A DNA stretch of 64,000 nt from positions 124,001 to 188,000 of the forward strand of contig NZ_JBGQOJ010000003.1 of NCBI RefSeq assembly GCF_052119585.1, read 5' to 3'. Every line of letters begins with the position of its first letter. The stretch's first letter is position 1. The notes under the pieces were generated by a model. That model was not told the DNA's origin. It made no database searches and saw nothing but the letters and a program-made list of their open reading frames with translations. Source of the stretch: JBGQOJ01 sp052119585. Lineage in GTDB: Bacteria > Pseudomonadota > Alphaproteobacteria > Rhodobacterales > Rhodobacteraceae. Positions 52,533 to 60,990 of this stretch are shown one piece after another. The translations under genes were made by a program, and so were the position numbers.

Positions 52533-54557
52533 ATGCCCGTGGATATCCAGTCGTTGCAGAAAGACCACCCCGATCATTGGAAAAAAGCCGCCGCCATCCG
52601 CGTCTTGACGCTGGATGCCGTTGCCGCCGCGAATTCCGGCCATTCCGGCATGCCGATGGGCATGGCCGATGTCGCCACCGTGCTGTTCGAGAAGCACCTG
52701 AAATTCGACGCCGCCGCCCCGAACTGGCCCGATCGTGACAGGTTCATCCTGTCTGCGGGTCACGGCTCCATGCTGATCTATTCGCTGCTGCATCTGACCG
52801 GCTATGCCGATATCACCCTTGGCCAGATCAAGAACTTCCGCCAGTGGGGCGCCAAAACGGCCGGTCACCCCGAATTCGGCCATGCCGCGGGCATCGAAAC
52901 GACGACCGGACCGCTTGGTCAGGGCCTTGCCAATTCCGTGGGCTTTGCCATCGCCGAGGAAATCCAGCGCGCACATTACGGCAAGAAGATCGTCGATCAC
53001 CACACCTATGTGATCGCGGGCGACGGCTGCCTGATGGAGGGCGTCAGTCAGGAGGCAATCGGCCTTGCCGGCAAGCAGGAATTGTCCAAGCTGATCGTGC
53101 TGTGGGACGACAACGGCATCACCATCGACGGCGCCGTGTCGATTTCCGACGTCACCGATCAGAAGGCGCGCTTTGCGGCATCCGGCTGGACCGTTCTGTC
53201 CTGCGACGGCCATGATCCGGTCGATATTGACCGCGCCCTGACCGCCGCCAAGACATCCACAAAGCCGACGATGATTGCCTGCAAGACCCATATCGCGCTT
53301 GGCTCTTCGGCGCAGGACACGTCCAAGGGGCACGGCGCCCTGACCGACGCGAAACTGATCGCCGACACCCGCGCCGCCTATGGCTGGACATGGGGGCCCT
53401 TCGAAATCCCCGCCGACGTGAAATCCCAGTGGGAGGCCATCGGCAGCCGCGGCGCCAAAGGCCGCCTCGAATGGGAGGCCCGCTTTGCCGCCCAATCCGA
53501 AAGCAAACAGGCCGAGTTCAACCGTGCCTATGCGCTTGATGCACCCAAACGCCTTGGCGCAACGATCAAGGCGCTCAAGCGCCAGATCTCGGAATCCGCC
53601 CCTTCGGTCGCGACCCGCAAATCGTCCGAAATGGTGCTGGAGGTCGTGAACCCCCTGATGTCCGAAACCGTCGGCGGTTCTGCCGACCTGACCGGCTCTA
53701 ACAACACCAAGACCAAGGATCTGGGCGTTTTCGGCCCCGACAACCGCAAGGGTCGCTACATCTACTTCGGCATCCGCGAACATGGCATGGCGGCGGCGAT
53801 GAACGGCATGGTGCTGCACGGCGGCATGCGGCCCTATGGCGGCACGTTCATGTGCTTTACCGACTATGCCCGCGGCGCGATGCGCCTGTCGGCCCTGATG
53901 CAGATCCCGACCGTTTATGTCATGACCCATGACAGCATCGGCCTTGGCGAAGATGGCCCGACCCACCAGCCGGTCGAGCATCTGGCAATGCTGCGCGCCA
54001 CCCCCAACACCTATGTGTTCCGCCCCGCCGATACGGTCGAAACCGCCGAAGCCTGGGAAATCGCCCTGACCAGCAAAACCACGCCTTCGGTTCTGGCCCT
54101 GTCGCGTCAGAACCTGCCGACGGTCCGCAAAGACCACAAGAACCGGAACCTTGTGTCGCAAGGTGCCTATGTTCTGGCCGACGCCGAAGGCAAGCGCGAG
54201 GCGATCATCATGGCCACCGGATCCGAGGTTGAAATCGCCCTTGCCGCCCGTGACCTGCTTCAGGCCGAAGGCATCGGCACGCGCGTCGTGTCCATGCCCT
54301 GCTGGGAGCTGTTCTCGGAGCAGGACGAAGCCTACCGTCGCCGCGTTCTGCCCGGTGGCCCGGTGCGGGTCGCCGTCGAGGCCGGCATCCAGTTCGGCTG
54401 GGATCGCTGGTTGACCGGCGAGCGTGGCAAGAACGGCAAGGCGGGTTTTGTAGGCATGACCGGATTCGGCGCGTCAGCCCCTGCCGAGGTGCTGTATGAA
54501 AAGTTCGGCATCACCGCAAAGGATGTGGCCGAAAAGGTCAAATCCCTGATCGGCTAA
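52533..54557 (+). CDS. tkt: transketolase
   Basis: 674-residue thiamine-diphosphate enzyme of the pentose phosphate pathway. The thiamine motif GDGCLMEGVSQEAIGLAGKQ, His in SAGHGSML, GPLGQGLANSVG, the Glu in IREHGMAAAMNGM, and HDSIGLGEDGPTHQPVEHL are intact. AAAGGA precedes the ATG. It ends at a strong terminator. Confidence 0.96.
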   Translation: MPVDIQSLQKDHPDHWKKAAAIRVLTLDAVAAANSGHSGMPMGMADVATVLFEKHLKFDAAAPNWPDRDRFILSAGHGSMLIYSLLHLTGYADITLGQIKNFRQWGAKTAGHPEFGHAAGIETTTGPLGQGLANSVGFAIAEEIQRAHYGKKIVDHHTYVIAGDGCLMEGVSQEAIGLAGKQELSKLIVLWDDNGITIDGAVSISDVTDQKARFAASGWTVLSCDGHDPVDIDRALTAAKTSTKPTMIACKTHIALGSSAQDTSKGHGALTDAKLIADTRAAYGWTWGPFEIPADVKSQWEAIGSRGAKGRLEWEARFAAQSESKQAEFNRAYALDAPKRLGATIKALKRQISESAPSVATRKSSEMVLEVVNPLMSETVGGSADLTGSNNTKTKDLGVFGPDNRKGRYIYFGIREHGMAAAMNGMVLHGGMRPYGGTFMCFTDYARGAMRLSALMQIPTVYVMTHDSIGLGEDGPTHQPVEHLAMLRATPNTYVFRPADTVETAEAWEIALTSKTTPSVLALSRQNLPTVRKDHKNRNLVSQGAYVLADAEGKREAIIMATGSEVEIALAARDLLQAEGIGTRVVSMPCWELFSEQDEAYRRRVLPGGPVRVAVEAGIQFGWDRWLTGERGKNGKAGFVGMTGFGASAPAEVLYEKFGITAKDVAEKVKSLIG

Positions 54558-54580
54558 GGCAACCTTTGAGATGAACCACA

Positions 54581-54610
54581 AAGGCGGCCCCGTTGCGGGC
54601 CGCCTTTTTC
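54581..54610 (+). terminator. tkt rho-independent terminator
   Basis: GGCGGCCC and GGGCCGCC form an 8-bp stem with flanking AAA/TTT, followed by TTTTT. Confidence 0.92.
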
Positions 54611-54717
54611 ATGCCTGACGCAGATCGCGGCGCGGTGCCGGGGATACAAACAGGGACCAAACCCTTTCGCAGATGCGTTCTGCTTTTGGTTGTATTGCCT
54701 GTGAAAATCATCTAACG

Positions 54718-54754
54718 TAATTGAATTAATTGAATTAATTGAATTAATTGAATT
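54718..54754 (+). repeat. 9-bp tandem repeat (TTGAATTAA units)
   Basis: Three perfect TTGAATTAA units and a fourth partial one sit in an AT-rich stretch 28 nt before the start of an orphan membrane protein gene. The AT content contrasts sharply with the GC-rich surroundings. Confidence 0.9.
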
Positions 54755-54781
54755 CTATTAAAGATCGCGTTGTTTACAATA

Positions 54782-55282
54782 ATGATGATTTCCTTGGCTT
54801 TTTCACCTTTCGTGAATTTTGATCCCTATGACATGATCCGTCAGGTTGCACACCCGTTTCACGGACAGGCTGGCGCCTCGATCATGCTGGTCGTGTTCCT
54901 TGGCATGATCGCCCGCCCGATTTTCATTATCGTGATGGTCTCAATCCGCATGAAATCCCCGCTTGACGGTAAGGGCAGCGGGCAGTTGATCATGATGGCC
55001 ATCGGCGCTTTGGGTGCGGCGGCGGTGCTGGCGGGCGGCAGCGTGTCTGCCGGGTCGCGCCTGAAGGAAAGCATTTTTAATCCCGTTGTGGTCATGATGG
55101 GGCGCAGCGATACCTGCGATCCCGAAACAATCGACTCGTGCCGCGAGGTCTTTGTGCGCGGGGCGCAGGTCTGGGCCAATCCGGGCGACTGGTTGCCCTC
55201 CGAAGGGACATGGCCGATGACCGCGCCGGCTATCCCCGCGCCGCCTGCGCCCCTACCGCCCGAGGCCGCGATGCCTTTGTGA
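54782..55282 (+). CDS. hypothetical two-TM membrane protein
   Basis: About 166 residues with two hydrophobic segments (near 33-55 and 70-90), a two-Cys stretch (SDTCDPETIDSCREVF) and a Pro/Ala-rich tail. I do not recognise the family. The start is unsure (ATG at 54782 or 54785), and no strong ribosome site is seen. The upstream region is AT-rich with a tandem repeat, unlike its neighbours, and may indicate recent acquisition. It converges on the DUF808 gene. Confidence 0.55.
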   Translation: MMISLAFSPFVNFDPYDMIRQVAHPFHGQAGASIMLVVFLGMIARPIFIIVMVSIRMKSPLDGKGSGQLIMMAIGALGAAAVLAGGSVSAGSRLKESIFNPVVVMMGRSDTCDPETIDSCREVFVRGAQVWANPGDWLPSEGTWPMTAPAIPAPPAPLPPEAAMPL

Positions 55283-55305
55283 CACCGCAGGCCAAGGCGG
55301 CAGCG

Positions 55306-56280
55306 TTATCCTCTGGCCCGCGCGAACAGACCCGACACCGCCGACCACGCCGGCACAATCGCCCATGCCGCAACAGGGATCAGCGCCAGCCCCAGCGCCA
55401 GCCCGAACACCCCGTCCATCGCCGCCTTGGCGGTCCACTCCACCGCAGCCCCGGCCTGCGGCACAAGATGACCGACCGCAACCGCCCAGTCATGGATGTG
55501 GTGACCCAGCCAGCCCGCGCCCAGTTCTTCCATCCCGTGCACCACGATAGACCCGCCAACCCACAGCATCGCGGCGGTTCCCACCCATGTCAGCCCGATC
55601 AGAAACCCAGGCATGCCACGCACAATCCCGCGCCCCGCAGCGCGTGTGGCACGCAGCCGGCCCGAGACGCTCATCAACAGGCCCAGATCATCCGCCTTCA
55701 CGATCAAGGCGACACTGCCGTAGACCGCGATCGTGATCCCGATCGCAACAATTGCCAGCGTCACCGCTTCCTGCACCAGTGAACTGGCGGGAATCGCGGC
55801 AAGCGCGATGGTCATGATCTCTGCCGACAGGATAAAGTCGGTCTTGATCGCCCCTGCGATCTTTTCTTCTTCCAGATGCGCGGGGTCGTCCGGCCCCAGA
55901 CCGACGGTATCGGGATGGTGGGCATCCGGAAACAGCTTGTGCGCGACCTTTTCCGCACCTTCATAGCAAAGATAGCCACCGCCCAGCATCAACAGCGGCG
56001 CAATCAGGCCGGGCGCAAGGTTGGACAACAGCAAACCGGCGGGCAACAAAAAGATCAACTTGTTCTTGATCGACCCCAGCGCAATGCGCCCGACAATCGG
56101 CAGTTCCCGCTCTGCCGAAAAGCCATGCACATATTTCGGTGACACGGCGGCATCGTCGATCACCGCCCCCGCCGCCTTCGCGCCAGCCTTGGCCGCCTGC
56201 CCGATCACATCATCGACCGAACTTGCCGCAATTTTTGCAATTGCAGCCACATCATCCAACAGCGCCAACAAACCGCTCAT
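55306..56280 (-). CDS. DUF808 family membrane protein (YedI-like)
   Basis: 324-residue inner-membrane protein of the DUF808 family. Characteristic stretches are MSGLLALLDDVAAIAK at the start, DDAAVSPKYVHGFSAERELPI, LLMLGGGYLCYEGAEK, EKIAGAIKTDFILSAEI and the late GHHIHDW. Several hydrophobic segments follow. ATG at 56280 with an AGAGGG site; the longer frame upstream is not used. Function unknown. Confidence 0.85.
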   Translation of the reverse strand: MSGLLALLDDVAAIAKIAASSVDDVIGQAAKAGAKAAGAVIDDAAVSPKYVHGFSAERELPIVGRIALGSIKNKLIFLLPAGLLLSNLAPGLIAPLLMLGGGYLCYEGAEKVAHKLFPDAHHPDTVGLGPDDPAHLEEEKIAGAIKTDFILSAEIMTIALAAIPASSLVQEAVTLAIVAIGITIAVYGSVALIVKADDLGLLMSVSGRLRATRAAGRGIVRGMPGFLIGLTWVGTAAMLWVGGSIVVHGMEELGAGWLGHHIHDWAVAVGHLVPQAGAAVEWTAKAAMDGVFGLALGLALIPVAAWAIVPAWSAVSGLFARARG

Positions 56281-56451
56281 ACCAGCAACCCTCTTGTTAT
56301 GTCGGACGCACCCTAACGCCGGGCGCGGATGATACAAGACCCTGCCACCATCGCGGTGATTCTGTCCCAAAGGCATTTTCAGAGCCACAGACGCCGCCCG
56401 CGCCATGATGAGGCGCATTTCGTATACCACCGCACACAATCCCCCGCCAAA

Positions 56452-56484
56452 TGTTGGCGCTAACGGTCCGGTTTTGCGCTAACA
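56452..56484. promoter_or_regulatory. paired palindromic operator-like sites upstream of gap gene 1
   Basis: TGTTGGCGCTAACG (56452-56465) and the weaker GTTTTGCGCTAACA (56471-56484) resemble TGTTAGCGCTAACA, with centres 19 bp apart. The same motif is before the second gap gene at 57804. A CG-centred dyad of this kind is typical of LacI-family regulators. Confidence 0.58.
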
Positions 56485-56584
56485 TGTTGATAGATATTCG
56501 ATTTTTCCTTGGTGCCCGCAGTCAGGATTGCTAAGAGACGCCAAGGCAACCAGATCGCGCCAGATCACCGGAAGGAACCGCATC

Positions 56585-57589
56585 ATGACCGTCACCGTAG
56601 GGATCAATGGCTTTGGCCGCATCGGACGCTGCACCCTTGCCCATATCGCCGAAAGCGGTCGCAACGATGTTCAGGTGGTCAAGATCAACGCCACAGGCCC
56701 GATCGAAACCAACGCGCATCTGCTGAAATACGACAGCGTGCATGGCCGCTTCGGCGGCGAGGTGCGGGTCAAGGGCAACACCCTTGATCTGGGCCGCGGC
56801 CCGATGGAGGTGATGTCCACCTACAACCCCGCAGAACTGGACTGGTCCGGCGTCGATGTGGTGCTGGAATGCACCGGCCAATTCAACGACGGCCTGAAAT
56901 CCGCCATCCATCTTGAACGCGGCGCGAAAAAAGTCCTGATCTCTGCCCCCGCGACCAATGTGGATCGCACGGTCGTCTACGGCGTCAATCACCGGCAACT
57001 GGTCTCGACCGATCGCATGGTGTCGAACGGGTCCTGCACCACCAACTGCCTTGCGCCACTGGCCAAGGTGCTGAACGACGCCATCGGCATCGAGCGCGGC
57101 ATCATGACAACGATCCACAGCTACACCGGCGACCAACCCACGCTGGACCGTCGCCATCCCGACCTCTATCGCGCCCGCGCGGCAGCAATGGCGATGATCC
57201 CCACATCGACAGGCGCCGCAAAAGCACTGGGAGAGGTCCTGCCGGAACTGGCGGGCAAACTTGACGGCACCGCAATGCGCGTGCCCACCCCCAACGTCAG
57301 CGCCGTTGACCTGACATTCGAGGCCAGCCGCGACACATCCGTGGAAGAGGTCAACGCGATCATGCAGGCCGCAGCCAACGGCTATATGGGCGCGGTCCTG
57401 TCCTACGACCCCGAAGCCAAGGTCTCGATTGACTTCAACCACACTCCGCAGTCATCTATCTTTGCCCCCGACCAGACCAAAGTTGTGGGTGGCCGCACCG
57501 TTCGCGTGCTGGCATGGTATGATAACGAGTGGGGATTCTCCTGCCGGATGGCTGATGTGGCCGCCGCAATGGGGCGCCTCCTGCATTAA
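56585..57589 (+). CDS. gap: glyceraldehyde-3-phosphate dehydrogenase 1 (NADP-type cofactor site predicted)
   Basis: 334-residue type I GAPDH. The Rossmann motif INGFGRIGR, catalytic Cys151 in SNGSCTTNCLAPL and His in TTIHSYTGDQ are intact. At the NAD-selecting position it has Ala36 (INATGP) instead of Asp, and the Leu-Pro pair near 189-190 is Arg-Arg (LDRRHPDL). In Bacillus GAPDHs, loss of that Asp shifts preference to NADP, so this may be the gluconeogenic or NADPH-making enzyme. GGAAGGA lies before the ATG at 56585. Confidence 0.92.
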   Translation: MTVTVGINGFGRIGRCTLAHIAESGRNDVQVVKINATGPIETNAHLLKYDSVHGRFGGEVRVKGNTLDLGRGPMEVMSTYNPAELDWSGVDVVLECTGQFNDGLKSAIHLERGAKKVLISAPATNVDRTVVYGVNHRQLVSTDRMVSNGSCTTNCLAPLAKVLNDAIGIERGIMTTIHSYTGDQPTLDRRHPDLYRARAAAMAMIPTSTGAAKALGEVLPELAGKLDGTAMRVPTPNVSAVDLTFEASRDTSVEEVNAIMQAAANGYMGAVLSYDPEAKVSIDFNHTPQSSIFAPDQTKVVGGRTVRVLAWYDNEWGFSCRMADVAAAMGRLLH

Positions 57590-57619
57590 GGAGATCGGGG
57601 CCACGCCCCTGCGCCACAT

Positions 57620-57763
57620 ATGACCGACCGTATCGCACTTGTTCTTTTCCTCTTGATTGCCGTGGTTTTCGCCGCCGATCTTCTGGTGTTCCACTGGGGC
57701 ATGACGCTGTTTCTGGCGCGCAAATTTGTCGCCCTGACCCAATGGCTGGCGTTCTGGCGCTAA
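57620..57763 (+). CDS. 47-residue membrane protein between two gap genes
   Basis: Short frame MTDRIALVLFLLIAVVFAAD and following residues, ending LTQWLAFWR: one transmembrane segment with a Trp-rich C-terminus. It starts 30 nt after gap 1. From memory, similar short proteins occur next to GAPDH genes in Rhodobacterales and are sometimes mislabelled as GAPDH. Function unknown. Confidence 0.68.
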   Translation: MTDRIALVLFLLIAVVFAADLLVFHWGMTLFLARKFVALTQWLAFWR

Positions 57764-57803
57764 GTCGGCGTCGAGGCGGTTGACCTTTTTCCAAAAATCG
57801 CGA

Positions 57804-57817
57804 TGTTAGCGTTAACA
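57804..57817. promoter_or_regulatory. palindromic operator-like site upstream of gap gene 2
   Basis: TGTTAGCGTTAACA differs by one base from the perfect dyad TGTTAGCGCTAACA and lies 52 nt before the second gap start. It matches the sites upstream of gap 1, so both genes may answer to one LacI-type carbon regulator. Confidence 0.62.
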
Positions 57818-57869
57818 GCGCGGGCCGCCAAATCATCGCCCCGCTTTGCTTTTGGAAAAGGGGCGCACT

Positions 57870-58871
57870 ATGTCTGTCAAAGTAGCTATCAACGGCTTCG
57901 GTCGCATCGGCCGCAACGTCTTGCGGGCGATCATCGAAAGCGGCCGCACCGACATTGAGGTCATCGCGATCAACGATTTGGGTCCGGTTGAAACCAATGC
58001 CCACCTGCTGCGGTTCGACAGCGTCCATGGCCGCTTTCCCGCAACCGTCACCACAACCGCCGACTCGATTGATGTCGGTCGTGGCCCGATCCGCGTCACC
58101 GCCCTGCGCAACCCCGCCGACCTGCCATGGGCCGATGTCGATATCGTGCTGGAATGCACAGGCATCTTTACCGACAAGGACAAGGCAAAGATCCACCTTG
58201 AAAACGGCGCAAGCCGCGTTCTGGTCTCTGCCCCATCAAAAGGCGCTGATAAAACAATCGTTTACGGCGTAAACCACGACACACTGACCGCCGAAGACCT
58301 GATCGTATCAAACGCCAGCTGCACCACGAACTGCCTGTCTCCCGTGGCCTATGTCCTGAATGAAACCATCGGGATCACGCGCGGGTTCATGACGACAATC
58401 CACAGCTATACCGGCGACCAGCCCACGCTCGACACAATGCACGGCGACCTTTACCGCGGCCGCGCCGCCGCCCTGTCGATGATCCCGACCTCGACCGGGG
58501 CCGCCAAGGCCGTTGGTCTGGTGCTGCCCGAACTGAACGGCAAGCTGGACGGCGTGGCGATCCGCGTGCCGACGCCCAATGTCTCGGTTGTCGATCTGAC
58601 CTTCGAGGCTAGCCGCGAAACGACGGTCGCCGAAATCAACGCCGCGATCAAAGCCGCCGCCGACGGCAAGCTGCGCGGCATTCTTGGCTATACAGAGGTC
58701 CAGAACGTCTCGTCGGACTTCAACCATGACCCCCATTCATCGATCTTCCACATGGACCAGACAAAGGTCATGGATGGCACGATGTGCCGCATCCTGTCGT
58801 GGTATGATAACGAATGGGGCTTTTCCAACCGCATGGCTGACACCGCCGTTGCGATGGGCAAGCTGCTGTAA
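57870..58871 (+). CDS. gap: glyceraldehyde-3-phosphate dehydrogenase 2 (NAD-type)
   Basis: 333-residue type I GAPDH of glycolysis. Catalytic Cys151 in SNASCTTNCLSPV and the INGFGRIGR motif are present. Asp36 (AINDLGP) is kept, the mark of NAD preference; the 189-190 pair is Thr-Met. ATG at 57870 follows GGAAAAGGGG. Ends at a terminator that abuts coaD. Confidence 0.94.
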   Translation: MSVKVAINGFGRIGRNVLRAIIESGRTDIEVIAINDLGPVETNAHLLRFDSVHGRFPATVTTTADSIDVGRGPIRVTALRNPADLPWADVDIVLECTGIFTDKDKAKIHLENGASRVLVSAPSKGADKTIVYGVNHDTLTAEDLIVSNASCTTNCLSPVAYVLNETIGITRGFMTTIHSYTGDQPTLDTMHGDLYRGRAAALSMIPTSTGAAKAVGLVLPELNGKLDGVAIRVPTPNVSVVDLTFEASRETTVAEINAAIKAAADGKLRGILGYTEVQNVSSDFNHDPHSSIFHMDQTKVMDGTMCRILSWYDNEWGFSNRMADTAVAMGKLL

Positions 58872-58896
58872 TCAAAGGCTTCTGCAAAACGAAGGA

Positions 58897-58923
58897 CCCG
58901 CGCCCAACCGGCGCGGGTTTTTT
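58897..58923 (+). terminator. gap 2 rho-independent terminator
   Basis: CCCGCGCC and GGCGCGGG form an 8-bp stem with a 5-nt loop, followed by six T, reaching the first base of the convergent coaD stop. Confidence 0.92.
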
Positions 58924-59417
58924 CATGCCCGCCGTTTGTTGATCAACGCCTCGTTCACGGCGGGCGGTACGAACTTCGATACATCCCCCCCCAGCCGGGA
59001 AATCTCTTTCACCAGCTTGGAGGCAATCGCCTGATGCCGCGCCTCGGCCATCAGGAACACGGTCTCGACCGATGAATCCAGCACGCGGTTCATGCCAACC
59101 ATCTGATATTCATACTCGAAATCGGCCACAGCCCGAAGGCCACGAATGATGATTCCGGCTCTGACATCATGGGCGCAGTCAATCAGCAGGTTCTCAAACG
59201 GATGGGCCACAATCTCGGTTCCGGTTGCTTTTGACAGTATTGCACATTCCGCCTCGATCATCGCGACACGCTCTTCCAGCGTGAACAGCGGCCCCTTGTC
59301 GCGGTTGATCGCCACGCCAATGACCAGCCGGTCAACAAGCGCCGCCGCCCGCTTGATGATATCAAGATGGCCGAGAGTGACCGGATCAAAGGTTCCGGGA
59401 TAGAGTCCGACACGCAT
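58923..59417 (-). CDS. coaD: phosphopantetheine adenylyltransferase
   Basis: 164-residue nucleotidyltransferase of coenzyme A synthesis. The HxGH-type motif is YPGTFDPVTLGHLDII, and the later RGLRAVADFEYEYQM and SSxxVKEISRLGGDVS-type region are intact. ATG at 59417 with GGAGG; the frame open to 59450 is not used. No panB for making pantothenate is nearby. Confidence 0.95.
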   Translation of the reverse strand: MRVGLYPGTFDPVTLGHLDIIKRAAALVDRLVIGVAINRDKGPLFTLEERVAMIEAECAILSKATGTEIVAHPFENLLIDCAHDVRAGIIIRGLRAVADFEYEYQMVGMNRVLDSSVETVFLMAEARHQAIASKLVKEISRLGGDVSKFVPPAVNEALINKRRA

Positions 59418-59498
59418 GGGCGCCTCCGTTATGTCCAGAGCACGCAACAATATTGCGCAACGGTTTGCAAGTCGATTTTCCGCAGGCAGCCTTGCGGC

Positions 59499-59933
59499 CT
59501 AGTGGCCCATGATCATCCCTTCAAGCGCCTCTTTCTCCATCGACAGCTCTGACAGGCGCGCCTTGACCACGTCGCCGATGGAAATCAGCCCGATCATCTC
59601 GTCGCCCGCCATCACCGGCATGTGGCGGAACCGGCCCGCTGTCATCTGTTCCAGCACCACGTCATTCGACTGGTCGGCGGTGCAACTGACCAGCTTTGCA
59701 GTCATAAGATCGTCGACCGTATCCGACATGCAGCCCACGCCGCGACGGCCCAGTTCCCGCACGATGTCGCGTTCTGACAGAATTCCGATGGGCTTTTTGC
59801 CATCGGCAGAGACGATAAGCGCACCGATCCGGCGGCTGGACAGGATTTCAGCCGCGGCCGCCACGGATGTTCCAGGTTTGATCGTGATAACGCCCTCGTC
59901 GGCCTTGGATTTCAAGATCTGGTGGACCAGCAT
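59499..59933 (-). CDS. CBS-domain pair protein
   Basis: 144-residue protein consisting of two CBS domains (about residues 8-60 and 75-130), with PIGILSERDIVRELGRRG and MIGLISIGDVVKARL as the typical second strands. Such stand-alone pairs usually bind adenine nucleotides and regulate partners not identified here. GGGAGG lies before the ATG. Confidence 0.86.
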   Translation of the reverse strand: MLVHQILKSKADEGVITIKPGTSVAAAAEILSSRRIGALIVSADGKKPIGILSERDIVRELGRRGVGCMSDTVDDLMTAKLVSCTADQSNDVVLEQMTAGRFRHMPVMAGDEMIGLISIGDVVKARLSELSMEKEALEGMIMGH

Positions 59934-59995
59934 AGCAAAACCTCCCTAACGCCATACACTTATCCTGCCAGCGTCGCCCCAAGTGGCGGTGTCTG

Positions 59996-60892
59996 TCAAG
60001 CATGGCGTTCCAGCCGCGCCACCTCGCGCTTCATCCCCTGTGCCAGAAGATCGGCAAAGCGGTTCAACCGCTCGACCCGTCGGTCGTCGATATGCCGGAT
60101 CAGGTAAAAGCTGCGGCTCAGCGACACGGTCCCGGCCAGCACCTTGCGTAGACCCGGCGCGGTGGGCATCGCAAAGTCGTGCACAATGCCAAGCCCCGCG
60201 CCCTGTCGCACCCAGTTGAACTGCACCGACACCGAATTCGACGCCAGCGCCACGCCCTCGACCCCCAGTTCGGCCAGATAATCCAGCTCTTTGTCGAAAA
60301 TCATATCGGGGATATAGCCGATGATCCTGTGCCCCTTCAGGTCCGCCAGCGTTTCAATCGGCGGGTGTTGCGCCAGATAGTCCTCGGATGCGGCCAGATG
60401 CAGCCGGTAATCGGCCAGCTTTTGCACTGTCAGCCGCCCTGCCGTCGGCTGCGATACCGCAATCGCCATATCGGCCTCGCGCTTGGACAGGTTGAACACC
60501 CGCGGCAGCGCCACGATCTGCACCTCAAGTCCCGGATTTCCCTCACATATCTCGGCGCAGACCTGCGGCAAAAGATAGTTCGCCGCCCCGTCTGGCGCAC
60601 CGATGCGGATTGATCCGGTCAGCGTGTCCGCCGCCCCCCGCACCTCCTCGATCGCCGCCGCCATTGCCTGCTCCGCCTGCGTGCCCCGCTCCATCAGGCG
60701 CTCTCCGGCGTCAGTCAGCGCATAGCCCTGCGGCGACTTCAGGAACAATGCCGCCTGCAACCGGTCCTCCAGCCGCTGCACCCGCCGCCCCACCGTGGCC
60801 GGGTCCAGCCGCAGCGCCTTTCCCGCGCCCGACAGGCTTTCCGCCCGCGCCACGGCAAGGAAAATCCGCAGGTCGTCCCAATGATCCGCCAT
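59996..60892 (-). CDS. LysR-family transcriptional regulator
   Basis: 298-residue LysR regulator with N-terminal helix-turn-helix (IFLAVARAESLSGAGKALRLDPATVGRRVQRLEDRL) and an inducer-binding domain. Start ATG at 60892 (MADHWDDLRIF). It is divergent from mmsA with a 98-nt gap, so it probably controls mmsA; no clear T-N11-A dyad stood out there. Confidence 0.87.
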   Translation of the reverse strand: MADHWDDLRIFLAVARAESLSGAGKALRLDPATVGRRVQRLEDRLQAALFLKSPQGYALTDAGERLMERGTQAEQAMAAAIEEVRGAADTLTGSIRIGAPDGAANYLLPQVCAEICEGNPGLEVQIVALPRVFNLSKREADMAIAVSQPTAGRLTVQKLADYRLHLAASEDYLAQHPPIETLADLKGHRIIGYIPDMIFDKELDYLAELGVEGVALASNSVSVQFNWVRQGAGLGIVHDFAMPTAPGLRKVLAGTVSLSRSFYLIRHIDDRRVERLNRFADLLAQGMKREVARLERHA

Positions 60893-60990
60893 GTCATACC
60901 TGTATTTTTGCAAAACCCTTTTGGTAAACTGCCGCTTTTCCACCCAGAAATGCAAGACTAAGGTAATGCAAATTCAATGGAGGACGCGAT

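Noticed and set aside
52485..54161. A 558-codon open frame on the minus strand
   Set aside because: Antisense shadow of tkt; Gly/His/Arg-rich with no family pattern.
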